NCBI GenBank assembly: GCA_017482485.1
Contig: JAFUMV010000042.1
Span: 1-64,000, forward strand
Origin: Lachnospiraceae bacterium
Lineage (GTDB): Bacteria; Bacillota; Clostridia; Lachnospirales; Lachnospiraceae
DNA: 64,000 bases
Direction of reading: 5' to 3'
Within the stretch, counting starts at the first letter, position 1, and every line of letters starts with the position of its first letter. Shown here piece after piece: positions 35,463 to 44,275 of this stretch. A program made the position numbers and the translations under genes. Below the pieces are notes generated by a model that saw nothing but the letters and a program-made list of their open reading frames with translations, ran no database searches and had not been told where the DNA came from.

Positions 35463-36767
35463 TTGTATAACAAGAATCAGAAAGAAAAGGCAGGAGAACT
35501 GGCGGGCCGGATTCTGCAGCTGGCCAGAGATTCCATCCTGGTGCATCTGCGGTTTCTGGATGTGGCGCTGTCGAGGTTAAAACCTGAAAAAAGAGAGGGA
35601 CTGGGCTGCGTGGCCATGGATTCCGGGACCCTGTTTTATGATCCTTTTTATATACTTTTGAACTATCGGGATGACCCGGGTTTCGGGGCAAGATTATATC
35701 TGCACGTGCTGTTTCACTGTATTTTTTATCACAGTTTTCAGTGTGAAAAGCTGGAACCTGGACTGTGGGATATGGCGGCGGACATCGCGGTGGAAAATAC
35801 AATATTGGAGCTGAATCTCTCTTTTGCAAAGGTGAAAACCGATGAAGAGGCGATGTCTGTTCTGGAGGATATGCGTCAGGAGATTGGGAGCCTGACGGCG
35901 GAGCGGATCTATCATCATTTCCGAAATCATCCGCCAACGGCATCGAAACAGCAGAAGCTGCGTCTTTTGTTTGAGAGGGATTCCCATGAACTGTGGAAGC
36001 AAAAACCACAGCAGGAACTGGAAATCACGGAAGAAATGTGGAAGAAGATCAGCGAGCGGGTGAAGGCTGACCTGAAAAGCTTTTCCAAAGATAAAACCAA
36101 TTCGGAAAGCCTCGAAAAGAATCTGGCGGAAGCTACCCGGGAACGTTATGATTACGGGAAAATTTTGCAGCGTTTTACGGTGATGGGAGAGGATGTCACG
36201 GTAAATGAGGATGAGTTTGACTATATTTATTACACCTATGGGCTTTCTCATTACGGCAACATGCCGCTGGTGGAGCCACTGGAATATCGGGATGTGAAAA
36301 AAGTTCGGGAATTTGTGATTGCGCTGGACACCTCGGCTTCCTGCCGCGGGGCGCTGGTACGTGCCTTTTTAAGGCAGACATATTCGATTCTCAAAGCATC
36401 GGAGCATTTTTTCCAAAAAGTGAACGTGCATATCATCCAGTGTGACAGCCAGGTGCGCTCAGATGTGAAAATTACCTGCGATGAGGATTTTGAAAAGTTT
36501 ATAAAAGAAGAAAAACTGCATGGATTCGGTTCCACGGATTTTCGGCCGGTGTTTTCCTATGTGGAAAAACTGCGGGAAAAGGGCGAGTTTGAAAATCTGA
36601 AAGGACTGATTTATTTCACCGACGGCTACGGTGTGTATCCCGAGCGGATGCCGGGGTATGATGTGATTTTTGCTTTTTTGAATGAGGATGACAAAAAGAT
36701 GTCTGTGCCGCCCTGGGCAATCCAGGTGGTTCTTGAGGAGGATACGCTGGAAGCCGCGAAGTTTTAA
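35463..36767 (+). CDS. VWA-domain protein with degenerate DUF2201-type metallopeptidase domain
   Basis: A TTG at 35463 fits GGAGG at 35450-35454 (spacing 8); ATG 35448 is the alternative. 434 residues. The N-terminal ~200 residues resemble the DUF2201 putative metallopeptidase, but the expected HExxH reads HVLFH (H81-H85), so the catalytic Glu is missing. The C-terminal VWA domain keeps the full metal-ion-dependent adhesion site: DTSAS (D289, S291, S293), T358 in GSTDF and D387 in FTDGYG. VWA proteins of this sort partner with MoxR ATPases, encoded next after a 15-bp gap. The role would be protein remodelling or assembly; the client is unknown. Confidence 0.85.
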   Translation: MYNKNQKEKAGELAGRILQLARDSILVHLRFLDVALSRLKPEKREGLGCVAMDSGTLFYDPFYILLNYRDDPGFGARLYLHVLFHCIFYHSFQCEKLEPGLWDMAADIAVENTILELNLSFAKVKTDEEAMSVLEDMRQEIGSLTAERIYHHFRNHPPTASKQQKLRLLFERDSHELWKQKPQQELEITEEMWKKISERVKADLKSFSKDKTNSESLEKNLAEATRERYDYGKILQRFTVMGEDVTVNEDEFDYIYYTYGLSHYGNMPLVEPLEYRDVKKVREFVIALDTSASCRGALVRAFLRQTYSILKASEHFFQKVNVHIIQCDSQVRSDVKITCDEDFEKFIKEEKLHGFGSTDFRPVFSYVEKLREKGEFENLKGLIYFTDGYGVYPERMPGYDVIFAFLNEDDKKMSVPPWAIQVVLEEDTLEAAKF

Positions 36768-36782
36768 GGAGATTATGACTGC

Positions 36783-38306
36783 ATGAATATCAAACAGGCG
36801 AAGGAATATATCAAGGATTCTGTGAAAATATATTTAAAAAAAGATGCGTATGGGGATTATCGGATTCCCATTGTGCGGCAGCGGCCAATTTTTCTTTTGG
36901 GCGCACCCGGCATCGGTAAAACGGCGATCATGGAGCAGGTGGCGCAGGAACTTGGCATTGCGCTGGTTTCTTATTCTATGACCCACCATACCAGGCAGTC
37001 TGCGCTGGGGCTTCCTTTTATCCGGCATAAGGTTTACGGCGGGCAGGAGATGGATATTTCCGAATATACGATGAGTGAGATCATTGCGTCGGTATATGAT
37101 GTGATGGAGGAAAGCGGCATTCGGGAGGGCATTTTATTTCTGGATGAAATCAACTGCGTGTCCGAAACGCTGGCGCCCTCCATGCTGCAGTTTTTACAGT
37201 ATAAAACCTTTGGAAGCCATCAGGTGCCGGAGGGGTGGGTGATTGTGACCGCGGGAAATCCGCCGGAATACAACAAATCTGTCCGGGAATTTGATGTGGT
37301 GACCATGGACCGACTGAGGGTGCTGGAGGTGGAAGAAGACTTTGAAGCCTGGAAGGCCTATGCGCTTAAAAAGGGTGTTCACAATGCCGTCACCAATTTT
37401 CTGGATCTGAAAAAAGAATATTTTTACCGGATTGAAACCACAGTCAACGGGCGCTCTTATGTGACCGCCAGAGGCTGGGAGGACTTGTCCGTGGTGTTGT
37501 CTTTATACGAGGAAGAGGGCCTTTGTGTGGATGAGATGCTGGTGGGGCAGTATCTGCGAAATGACCGGATTGTGAAGGAATTTACCGCTTATTACGATCT
37601 GTATCAGAAATATAAAAAGGATTACCATGTGGAGGAAATTCTGGCAGGCGGTTTCACAGATGAAACGGTGCGAAAAGCCGGAGCGGCTCCCTTTGATGAA
37701 CGGCTTTCTTTACTTGGCATGCTCATGGATCGGGTACAGGGAGACATTCGGGAAGTGATGCAGACTTCGGATTATCTGTCAGATCTGGTGCGGCTTTTAA
37801 AGGCGCTGCGCGGTCAGCTGGAAAAACAGCCTGCCATGGGCAGCGGAGAAATGCTGACTGTTTTGAAAGCCCAGGAAGAGGGACGCAAAAAGCTCATGGA
37901 ATCCAGGGAAAAGGCCAATGCCCTTTCTGCGTGGGATAAGAATAAACACAAAGCGGTGCTTCGCTTTTTGCAGGAGGCTCAAAAAGAGCTGCAGCTTAAC
38001 AGTGCTGCTGAAGGCCGGACTGCCTTTGGCCTTTTGAAAAACAAATTTGATCAGCAGGTGATCGGGATGAAGGAACAGACTCTGGCAGTGCACAACCGGC
38101 TTCATCATCTGTTTGTATTTGCGGAAAAAGCCTTTGCAGATGGCAACGAAATGCTGATTTTGGTGACGGAGCTGACCGTGAATGAATACAGCGCCCGATT
38201 CATTGGCATGTTTGGCTGTACAGATTATCAGAGGCATAATGAAGAGCTGATGCTGTCAGAACGGGGCAGCAGCCTGCAGAAGGAGATCGCAGATCTGGAA
38301 CTGTGA
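36783..38306 (+). CDS. MoxR-type AAA+ ATPase
   Basis: 507 residues. Walker A GAPGIGKT (40-47), Walker B ILFLDEIN (117-124) and the MoxR-like segments LPSMLQFLQYKT-like (APSMLQFLQYKTFGSHQVPEG) and TAGNPPEYNKSVREFDVVTMDRL (sensor 1/Arg finger area). About 190 extra C-terminal residues are helical, possibly coiled coil, and longer than in standard MoxR. MoxR ATPases act with VWA proteins as chaperones for cofactor insertion or protein maturation. Neighbours: VWA gene upstream, LRR protein 10 bp downstream. Confidence 0.9.
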   Translation: MNIKQAKEYIKDSVKIYLKKDAYGDYRIPIVRQRPIFLLGAPGIGKTAIMEQVAQELGIALVSYSMTHHTRQSALGLPFIRHKVYGGQEMDISEYTMSEIIASVYDVMEESGIREGILFLDEINCVSETLAPSMLQFLQYKTFGSHQVPEGWVIVTAGNPPEYNKSVREFDVVTMDRLRVLEVEEDFEAWKAYALKKGVHNAVTNFLDLKKEYFYRIETTVNGRSYVTARGWEDLSVVLSLYEEEGLCVDEMLVGQYLRNDRIVKEFTAYYDLYQKYKKDYHVEEILAGGFTDETVRKAGAAPFDERLSLLGMLMDRVQGDIREVMQTSDYLSDLVRLLKALRGQLEKQPAMGSGEMLTVLKAQEEGRKKLMESREKANALSAWDKNKHKAVLRFLQEAQKELQLNSAAEGRTAFGLLKNKFDQQVIGMKEQTLAVHNRLHHLFVFAEKAFADGNEMLILVTELTVNEYSARFIGMFGCTDYQRHNEELMLSERGSSLQKEIADLEL

Positions 38307-38316
38307 GGATGCGTTT

Positions 38317-39216
38317 ATGAGTTTGGAAGAAAAACAGCTGGAAGTTCCCGGCGGCAGCCTGATCTGGCGGGAGATGCGCAGGAAGGTGACGATTCTGGGA
38401 ATCAAAGGCAATATGACCCGGCTGGAAGTGCCGGGAGAAATAGAGGGTTTTCCGGTGACGGAAATCTATAAAAAGGCTTTTTTCAATTGCAGGTATCTGC
38501 GTTTTGTGTCGCTTCCGGGGACGCTTGAGGAAATCGGCGGATGGGCTTTTGCACACTGTCCGCAGCTGATCAGAGTGGAAATTCCCTGCAAACCGATGCG
38601 CATGGGAAGGGATCCCTTCATCGGAAGTGATGCCCTTCGGGAAATTGCGCTGGTGCCCCAGAAGGCGGATACGGCGGCGATGCTGGCGATGGCGGCGACG
38701 AAAATGGAGGATCCCCATCTTTTCAATATAGAAGAAGCGGGAACTTCAGACTGGATGAAGCGCTGGGACGCAAGAATGCTGGTGCTTCTTAGAGAGACGG
38801 ACAGCGTGGGCTTTGAAAAACAGATTCTCGCCGGGGAGGAAGACTGTGTCAGCACAGATTTTGAACGCTTCACCAGAGAAAAGCGCAGGGCAAAGGTGCG
38901 GTTTGCGTTTTTGCGCCTATTGCATTCCGATGGCCTTTCGGATGAGGTGCGCAAAGAGCTGGAAGAATATCTGCGTGAGCATACAAAGGGGTGTGATACC
39001 GAGGAAACCTGGCAGGTGCTTTTGACAGAATTCGGAGAAGAAAAGGAATATTATGAACTGTTTGCAAAGCTGGGCTGTGTGACACAGGATAACTTTGATT
39101 TGATTCTGCAGGATATCAGGGAAGGCCTTCCGGAGATGAAAGCATACTTTATGAAATACAAAGAAGAACATCTGGGGTATACTGATTTCTTTGATTCGCT
39201 TTCGCTGGACTTTTAG
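38317..39216 (+). CDS. Leucine-rich repeat (BspA-like) protein
   Basis: 299 residues without a signal peptide. The N-terminal third has LRR_5-type repeats (LEVPGEIEGFPVTEIYKKAFFNC, LRFVSLPGTLEEIGGWAFAHC). The rest is acidic and helical, with ~17 Glu-rich segments (EEKEYYELFAKLGC). Unlike most BspA-like proteins it appears cytosolic. As last gene of the MoxR/VWA cluster, it may provide client recognition; this is inference. Confidence 0.8.
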   Translation: MSLEEKQLEVPGGSLIWREMRRKVTILGIKGNMTRLEVPGEIEGFPVTEIYKKAFFNCRYLRFVSLPGTLEEIGGWAFAHCPQLIRVEIPCKPMRMGRDPFIGSDALREIALVPQKADTAAMLAMAATKMEDPHLFNIEEAGTSDWMKRWDARMLVLLRETDSVGFEKQILAGEEDCVSTDFERFTREKRRAKVRFAFLRLLHSDGLSDEVRKELEEYLREHTKGCDTEETWQVLLTEFGEEKEYYELFAKLGCVTQDNFDLILQDIREGLPEMKAYFMKYKEEHLGYTDFFDSLSLDF

Positions 39217-39298
39217 CTGAGCTGTCACCTGTAAGTGAAAACAGGCCTGACAAGGCAGGAGTGGAGCGGATTGCGAAGGTGATTGAAAGGGTGTTAAA

Positions 39299-39934
39299 AT
39301 GAAGAGAAAAACGAAAGAAAACATTCCTCAGGTTCTGTTCTGGCTGGATGAAACTTACGGCACACAAAAAGAAGGTTTCTATCACCATGAACCCTGGCAG
39401 CTTCTGGTTGCCATCATGTTGAGTGCACAGAGCACGGATAAGCAGGTGGATGAAGCGATCCCAGCGCTGTTTGATCATTTTAAAACGGCACAGTCCGTGG
39501 CAGAGGCGCCAATGGAAGAAATTGAATCTTACATAAAGTCCGTGGGACTTTATAAAAATAAGGCAAGAAATATGAAAAAGTGCTGTATGCAGATCACAGA
39601 GAATTTTGCCGGAGAAGTTCCCAAAACCATTGATGAGCTGCTTAAGCTTGCGGGTGTGGGCAGAAAAACTGCCACGCTGTTTTTGGCAGATGCTTATGGA
39701 ATTCCCGGTGTGACCGTAGATACGCATGTTTTCAGAATTGCCAGACGACTGGGATGGGCAAAAGGGAAAAATCCGGTGGAAGTGGAGCAGGAGCTGATGA
39801 AGGTACTGCCAAAGGACCACTGGAATCGGATCAATTTTCAGCTGATTTATCACGGAAGGAGCATCTGCACCGCAAGAAAGGCATATTGTGAGAAATGTGC
39901 CCTGGCAGAACTGTGTGAAAAAAATCTGCAGTGA
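39299..39934 (+). CDS. nth: Endonuclease III
   Basis: 211 residues. Helix-hairpin-helix LLKLAGVGRKTATLFLADAYG contains the catalytic Lys; the catalytic Asp is in TVDTHVFRIARRLGW. The 4Fe-4S loop C-x6-C-x2-C-x5-C is intact at the C-terminus (CTARKAYCEKCALAELC). It is a bifunctional DNA glycosylase/AP lyase for oxidised pyrimidines in base excision repair. It sits 82 bp after the LRR gene and could be read through from it. Confidence 0.95.
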   Translation: MKRKTKENIPQVLFWLDETYGTQKEGFYHHEPWQLLVAIMLSAQSTDKQVDEAIPALFDHFKTAQSVAEAPMEEIESYIKSVGLYKNKARNMKKCCMQITENFAGEVPKTIDELLKLAGVGRKTATLFLADAYGIPGVTVDTHVFRIARRLGWAKGKNPVEVEQELMKVLPKDHWNRINFQLIYHGRSICTARKAYCEKCALAELCEKNLQ

Positions 39935-40022
39935 GAGAAAGAGCAGTGCCCGATGGGAGGGGACATCAGCGCGCCGAAGATGGAGGAATAGAAATGGCAG
40001 CCCGAAAATATAGGCACGTCGG

Positions 40023-40206
40023 TTGCATTTGTCGATTTCTTATGGTATGATTACAATGATTTTTTATAACTGCGTGATAAAAAAGGCATAATATCGGTAA
40101 TGATTTGAACGGGAACACCAAATACTGCGCCGCAGCGTACTGAAAGTCGGCGAAAGAGGGGCAAGCCCGGGCGAAACACCGATGAAATATAAACGGAGGC
40201 AATTTC
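40023..40206 (+). promoter_or_regulatory. Promoter and structured 5' leader of pseB
   Basis: TTGCAT (40023-40028), 17 bp, TATGAT (40046-40051) predict a transcript starting near 40058, with a leader of about 150 nt. The leader can close with ATCGGT/ACCGAT and contains an inner CGGG/CCCG pairing, a small CTGC-GCC-GCAG hairpin, and single-stranded purine runs (GAAAG, GCGAAAG, GCGAAAC). Layout resembles a riboswitch but it does not match any aptamer I know. The ribosome binding site ACGGAGG follows directly. Confidence 0.45.
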
Positions 40207-41205
40207 ATGTTATTGGATAATAAAACAATATTGATTACCGGCGGAACCGGTTCCTTTGGAAAATGTTTTACCAAATATGTGATGGAGCATTATAACCCGA
40301 AGAAGGTCATCATTTATTCCAGAGATGAATTCAAGCAGTGGATGATGCAGAACGAATTTAAGGAATATGCGGACAAGCTTCGTTTCTTTATCGGTGATGT
40401 GCGCGATCTGGAAAGACTGCGCCGCGCTTTTGACGGTGTGGATTATGTGATTCATGCAGCTGCACTGAAGCAGGTCCCCGCATGTGAGTACAATCCCAAC
40501 GAAGCGATTAAGACCAATATTCACGGTGCGATGAACATCATTGAAGCTGCGCTGGATACCAATGTGAAGAAGGTAGTGGCGCTTTCCACCGATAAGGCGG
40601 TAAATCCGGTGAACCTCTACGGCGGCACCAAGCTTGTGAGTGACAAGCTTTTCATTGCAGCAAATGCTTACGTGGGCAATAAGGACTTAAATTTCTCCAT
40701 CGTCAGATACGGTAATGTGGCGGGAAGCCGCGGTTCCATCATTCCGCTGTTTCAGAAGCTCATTGAAAACGGTGCGGAAGAGCTTCCGATCACCGATCTG
40801 CGCATGACCCGTTTCTGGATCAGTCTGGAACAGGGCGTTCAGCTTGTGATCAAGGCGCTGGAAGAGGCAAAGGGCGGTGAGACCTTCATCAGCAAAATTC
40901 CTTCCTTTAAGATCACAGATCTGGCAGAGGCGATGCTGCCCGGCTGCAAGATTAAGGAAATCGGCATCCGTCCCGGCGAGAAGCTCCATGAAATCATGGT
41001 GACAACAGAGGATTCTTTCACCACTTATGAATATGAGAAGCATTTCATCGTATATCCTCAGATGACCTGGAATAACAAGCAGCAGCCTGATATGAGCGGT
41101 AAGAAAGTGGAAGAAGGATTTTCTTACAGCTCCGATAACAATACGGAGTGGCTGTCTGTGGAGGATATCCGCAAGCTGTTAAAAGATTTTAAAGTTGAAA
41201 AATAA
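40207..41205 (+). CDS. pseB: UDP-N-acetylglucosamine 4,6-dehydratase (inverting), PseB-type
   Basis: 332 residues of the extended SDR fold: ILITGGTGSFGK (NAD), DYVIHAAALKQVPACEYNP, ALSTDKAVNPVNLYGGTK and VRYGNVAGSRGSIIPLF, as in PseB/FlaA1. It converts UDP-GlcNAc into a 4-keto-6-deoxy-L-sugar nucleotide, the first step of pseudaminic acid and related sugar synthesis. No pseC-I genes follow; a terminator comes 47 bp later, so it is an orphan here. It might feed surface glycan synthesis with the glycosyltransferase downstream, or a pathway elsewhere. Confidence 0.92.
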   Translation: MLLDNKTILITGGTGSFGKCFTKYVMEHYNPKKVIIYSRDEFKQWMMQNEFKEYADKLRFFIGDVRDLERLRRAFDGVDYVIHAAALKQVPACEYNPNEAIKTNIHGAMNIIEAALDTNVKKVVALSTDKAVNPVNLYGGTKLVSDKLFIAANAYVGNKDLNFSIVRYGNVAGSRGSIIPLFQKLIENGAEELPITDLRMTRFWISLEQGVQLVIKALEEAKGGETFISKIPSFKITDLAEAMLPGCKIKEIGIRPGEKLHEIMVTTEDSFTTYEYEKHFIVYPQMTWNNKQQPDMSGKKVEEGFSYSSDNNTEWLSVEDIRKLLKDFKVEK

Positions 41206-41252
41206 AACGGCTGTCGGCGTAACAGAAGCAGGAATATAAAGAATGGATTTTA

Positions 41253-41276
41253 GAGGGTGTCGCTGACGCCCTCTTT
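41253..41276 (+). terminator. Intrinsic terminator after pseB
   Basis: GAGGGTGTC / GACGCCCTC stem, 3-base loop, then TTTT. Confidence 0.85.
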
Positions 41277-41355
41277 TGCCATTAAAATCAGTATGCGGAA
41301 AGAAAAAAAGACGTATGGCTGAGGCAAAAACAGGAGAAAGGCAGCAGGGGAGAAT

Positions 41356-42387
41356 ATGAAACTGAGCATTATCGTGCCTGTCTATAATATGGCAGCAGAT
41401 GGAAAACTGGAATACTGTCTGGAATCTCTGGTACATCAGACGATAATCGATTATGAGATCATCGCGGTGGACGATGCGTCCACGGACAATTCGCTGGAGA
41501 TTTTAAAAGAATATGAAAAGCGTTATCCCGATCGTTTCATCGCTGTGCATTCTGAAGTGAACAAAAGACAGGGCGGAGCAAAGAATATCGGACTCTCCAT
41601 GGCCAGGGGGGAGTGGATCGGTTTTATCGACAGCGATGACTGGATCACTCCTGACATGTACGAAAAGCTTTTGAGGAAAGCGCAGGAAACCGGCGCGGAC
41701 ATGGTGGGCTGCGACTATCATCTGACAGAAGAACACAGCATGAAAATCGGCCAGGTGGTGGCAAACTCAAAACCGGAGCAGTGCGGCGTGCTCGACGAAG
41801 AAAAATACCGTTCTCTGATTTTGGACAGCGGAAGTCTGGTGGTGAAGGTCTATCGGCGGGAACTCTTCATGGATAATGATATTCGGTTTCCGGAACATAT
41901 TTTTTATGAGGACAATGCCATCAGCGACGCGGTGATGCTGCATGCGAAGCACTATGAATACATTCCGGAACCCATGTACTATTACTATCAGCACAACACC
42001 TCCACCGTACACACGATCACGAAGGAGCGATGCGAGGACAGAATGGAGGCGGCCCGGGGCATTGTGCGGCAGGCGAAGCGTTTCGGATATCTGGAACAGT
42101 ACCGTCCGGAGATCTGTTTTGAATACACCGTACTGTTTTTTACGAACACCCTGTTTTCCTATATGGTTGGAAAGGGGCATAAGTCTTATGGCTTTGTGAA
42201 AAAAATGGGCGATGAGATGCGGGCGACTTTCCCGGAATTTATGGAAAATCCCTATTATCTGGAGCGGGTGCATGCGGAGGAAAAGAAACTGATCGCCATG
42301 CAGCAGAAGTCCACCCTTTTATTTATGGTATATTATAAACTGCTCTGGACATACAGAAATTTCAGAAAGAGACTGAAAATAATGTAA
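41356..42387 (+). CDS. Family 2 glycosyltransferase
   Basis: 343 residues with the GT-A fold: LSIIVPVYNM, IIAVDDASTDNSLE (first Asp pair) and WIGFIDSDDWITPDMYE (DxD-like metal site). It should transfer a sugar from a nucleotide donor at the inner membrane face; it has no clear membrane span. The C-terminal ~120 residues are helical. It precedes the response regulator by 33 bp, though their functions look unrelated. Confidence 0.9.
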   Translation: MKLSIIVPVYNMAADGKLEYCLESLVHQTIIDYEIIAVDDASTDNSLEILKEYEKRYPDRFIAVHSEVNKRQGGAKNIGLSMARGEWIGFIDSDDWITPDMYEKLLRKAQETGADMVGCDYHLTEEHSMKIGQVVANSKPEQCGVLDEEKYRSLILDSGSLVVKVYRRELFMDNDIRFPEHIFYEDNAISDAVMLHAKHYEYIPEPMYYYYQHNTSTVHTITKERCEDRMEAARGIVRQAKRFGYLEQYRPEICFEYTVLFFTNTLFSYMVGKGHKSYGFVKKMGDEMRATFPEFMENPYYLERVHAEEKKLIAMQQKSTLLFMVYYKLLWTYRNFRKRLKIM

Positions 42388-42420
42388 AACGGTGACTGCT
42401 GTAAAGGGGGAATACGAAAA

Positions 42421-43980
42421 GTGGGAGTAAGTATTCTGATAGTCGATGATGACCGCCTGGTGGTGGAAAAACTGATCAATGGTATCGGCTGGGCGCGCCT
42501 GGGAATCACGGATGTGCTCAGCGCCAACAATATCCGGCAGGCCATGGAGATTCTGGAGGAGGTGCCGGTGGACATTCTGCTTTCAGATATTGAAATGCCT
42601 CAGGGAAACGGTCTGGAACTTTTAGAGTGGGTGCGGGATAAGGAAATGCCTCTGGATTGCATTTTTTTGAGCAGCTATGCGCTGTTTGCCTATGCCCAGA
42701 AGGCGATCAGGCTAAATTCCTGCGGTTATCTGTTAAAACCTGTCTCCAATAAGGAGATGGAGCAGACCATCGCCGGCGTGGTGGAAAAGGTTCACGCCAG
42801 AAAGGGGCAAGAGACACGGCAGGAAACCGAGAAGCTGAAAAATTACGAATTTTGGCAGGCCTATCTTTTGGAGGACTCTGTAAATCCTTCTTTTTTGCGA
42901 AAAGCGCAGGAAGCCGGTATTTTTGATCCCGCATGCCAGATGTGTCTGGTGATGCTGCGGATTTTGCCGAAGAAGGATCTGAAAAAGGATGTTTACCTTA
43001 ACAATTTCATCATCCGCAATGTGACGGAAGAATTTTTCGGTCCGGAAGATGGTGAGATCCGGCTGAAGGCGCTGGTCGGAAAGAGTGATTTTAAGTGGTT
43101 TTTCGTTTTTGATGCGAAAAAGGACACGAGATCATTTCGCGAAAAAATCAGATCCTATCGGGAATATCTGAGCAGAACACTGCCCATGGATGTCTGTATT
43201 TATATAGGAAGAACCTGTGCGGCGGGAAGGATGGGAGACAGCAGAAAAAAGCTTGACCAGATGGAGTGTGAAGCGGTGCCGGGTGAAGACGGACTTTTAT
43301 ATGAAGAAGCCTGGTCGGAAAAAGCGGTGGAATATATGACGCCATCCTGGAAAGAATGGGAAAAATCCATGATGGATGCCGATAGGATAGGGGATGTGGA
43401 AAAAGAGATCCTGTCCTTCGTGCGTGCGCAGTGGAAAAATAACTGCCTTACTGTTTCGGTGCTCGTGCGTTTCCGCAGAGAACTGATGCAGACGGTTTAC
43501 AGTTACTTAAACCGCCATGATGTGCTGGTATCCAGGATTTTTGACGGCAGTGAGTTTGATGAACTATACGAAAAAGCTGTCTATACGGTTCCGGATATGG
43601 AAGAATTCATTCATTATGTTTATGAAAAACTTTCCGGCTTCCGCCATCAGGACAATCGGCAGGAAAGCGTTGTGGAACAGATGAAAAAGTATATCAATGC
43701 ACACTTGAAGGAAGATCTGTCCCGGAAGGTGCTGGCAAATGCCGTCTTTTTGTCAGAGGATTATATCTCCAAGATTTTTGTCAATGTGACGGGGATGTCC
43801 ATACCGAACTATGTGACTTCCTGCCGCATGCAGAAGGCGCAGGAGTATCTGCGATATTCCGATCTTTCGGTGAGTAGGATCGCGCTGGAGGTGGGATATT
43901 CCAATTTCTCCTATTTTTCAAAGAGTTTTCGGGATTATGCCGGATGTACGCCGAATGAATTTCGGAGTAAAACGCAATGA
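42421..43980 (+). CDS. YesN-type response regulator with AraC output domain
   Basis: 519 residues starting at a GTG (MGVSILIVDDDRLV). Receiver domain with acidic pocket VDDD, phospho-acceptor D56 (LLSDIEMP) and the switch Lys in YLLKPVS. A ~250-residue linker follows, then an AraC double helix-turn-helix (SRKVLANAVFLSEDYISKIFV, SVSRIALEVGYSNFSYFSKSF). GGGGGA lies upstream. The cognate kinase is most likely the YesM-type gene at 48158, separated from it by the transporter. It probably activates the 44276 operon. Confidence 0.92.
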   Translation: MGVSILIVDDDRLVVEKLINGIGWARLGITDVLSANNIRQAMEILEEVPVDILLSDIEMPQGNGLELLEWVRDKEMPLDCIFLSSYALFAYAQKAIRLNSCGYLLKPVSNKEMEQTIAGVVEKVHARKGQETRQETEKLKNYEFWQAYLLEDSVNPSFLRKAQEAGIFDPACQMCLVMLRILPKKDLKKDVYLNNFIIRNVTEEFFGPEDGEIRLKALVGKSDFKWFFVFDAKKDTRSFREKIRSYREYLSRTLPMDVCIYIGRTCAAGRMGDSRKKLDQMECEAVPGEDGLLYEEAWSEKAVEYMTPSWKEWEKSMMDADRIGDVEKEILSFVRAQWKNNCLTVSVLVRFRRELMQTVYSYLNRHDVLVSRIFDGSEFDELYEKAVYTVPDMEEFIHYVYEKLSGFRHQDNRQESVVEQMKKYINAHLKEDLSRKVLANAVFLSEDYISKIFVNVTGMSIPNYVTSCRMQKAQEYLRYSDLSVSRIALEVGYSNFSYFSKSFRDYAGCTPNEFRSKTQ

Positions 43981-44013
43981 CAAAATAGCGGTGATAACAG
44001 AATAATGACAATG

Positions 44014-44059
44014 AAAAGTCTGTCAGATAATCCCGTTGAGGGGAATTGACAGACTTTTT
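44014..44059 (+). terminator. Intrinsic terminator after the response regulator
   Basis: AAAAGTCTGTCA / TGACAGACTTTTT with an inner CCC/GGG pairing. The rest of the gap to 44275 is very AT-rich with a TATAAT at 44192-44197 lacking a good -35, consistent with an activated promoter. Confidence 0.85.
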
Positions 44060-44275
44060 GCGTTGAAAATGTAAATATTCTGACCTTGATAGCAAAAAAC
44101 TGTTATATCAAAACAAAAAAAGTGTGAACAAAAAACATAAATTTGTTACAAATTGTTCAAATTTTTTATAGCGCATTTATCGTGCAACTTGTATAATTCT
44201 ATATATCTTTTAAAGAAAAAAATATAAAAGATGTTGAAACACATGAAGAAATCAATATAGGAGGAGTGGTGAAAC

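Noticed and set aside
40058..40206. c-di-GMP-I (GEMM) riboswitch
   Set aside because: The conserved GCACAGGGCAAACC and GACGCAAAGCC elements are absent.
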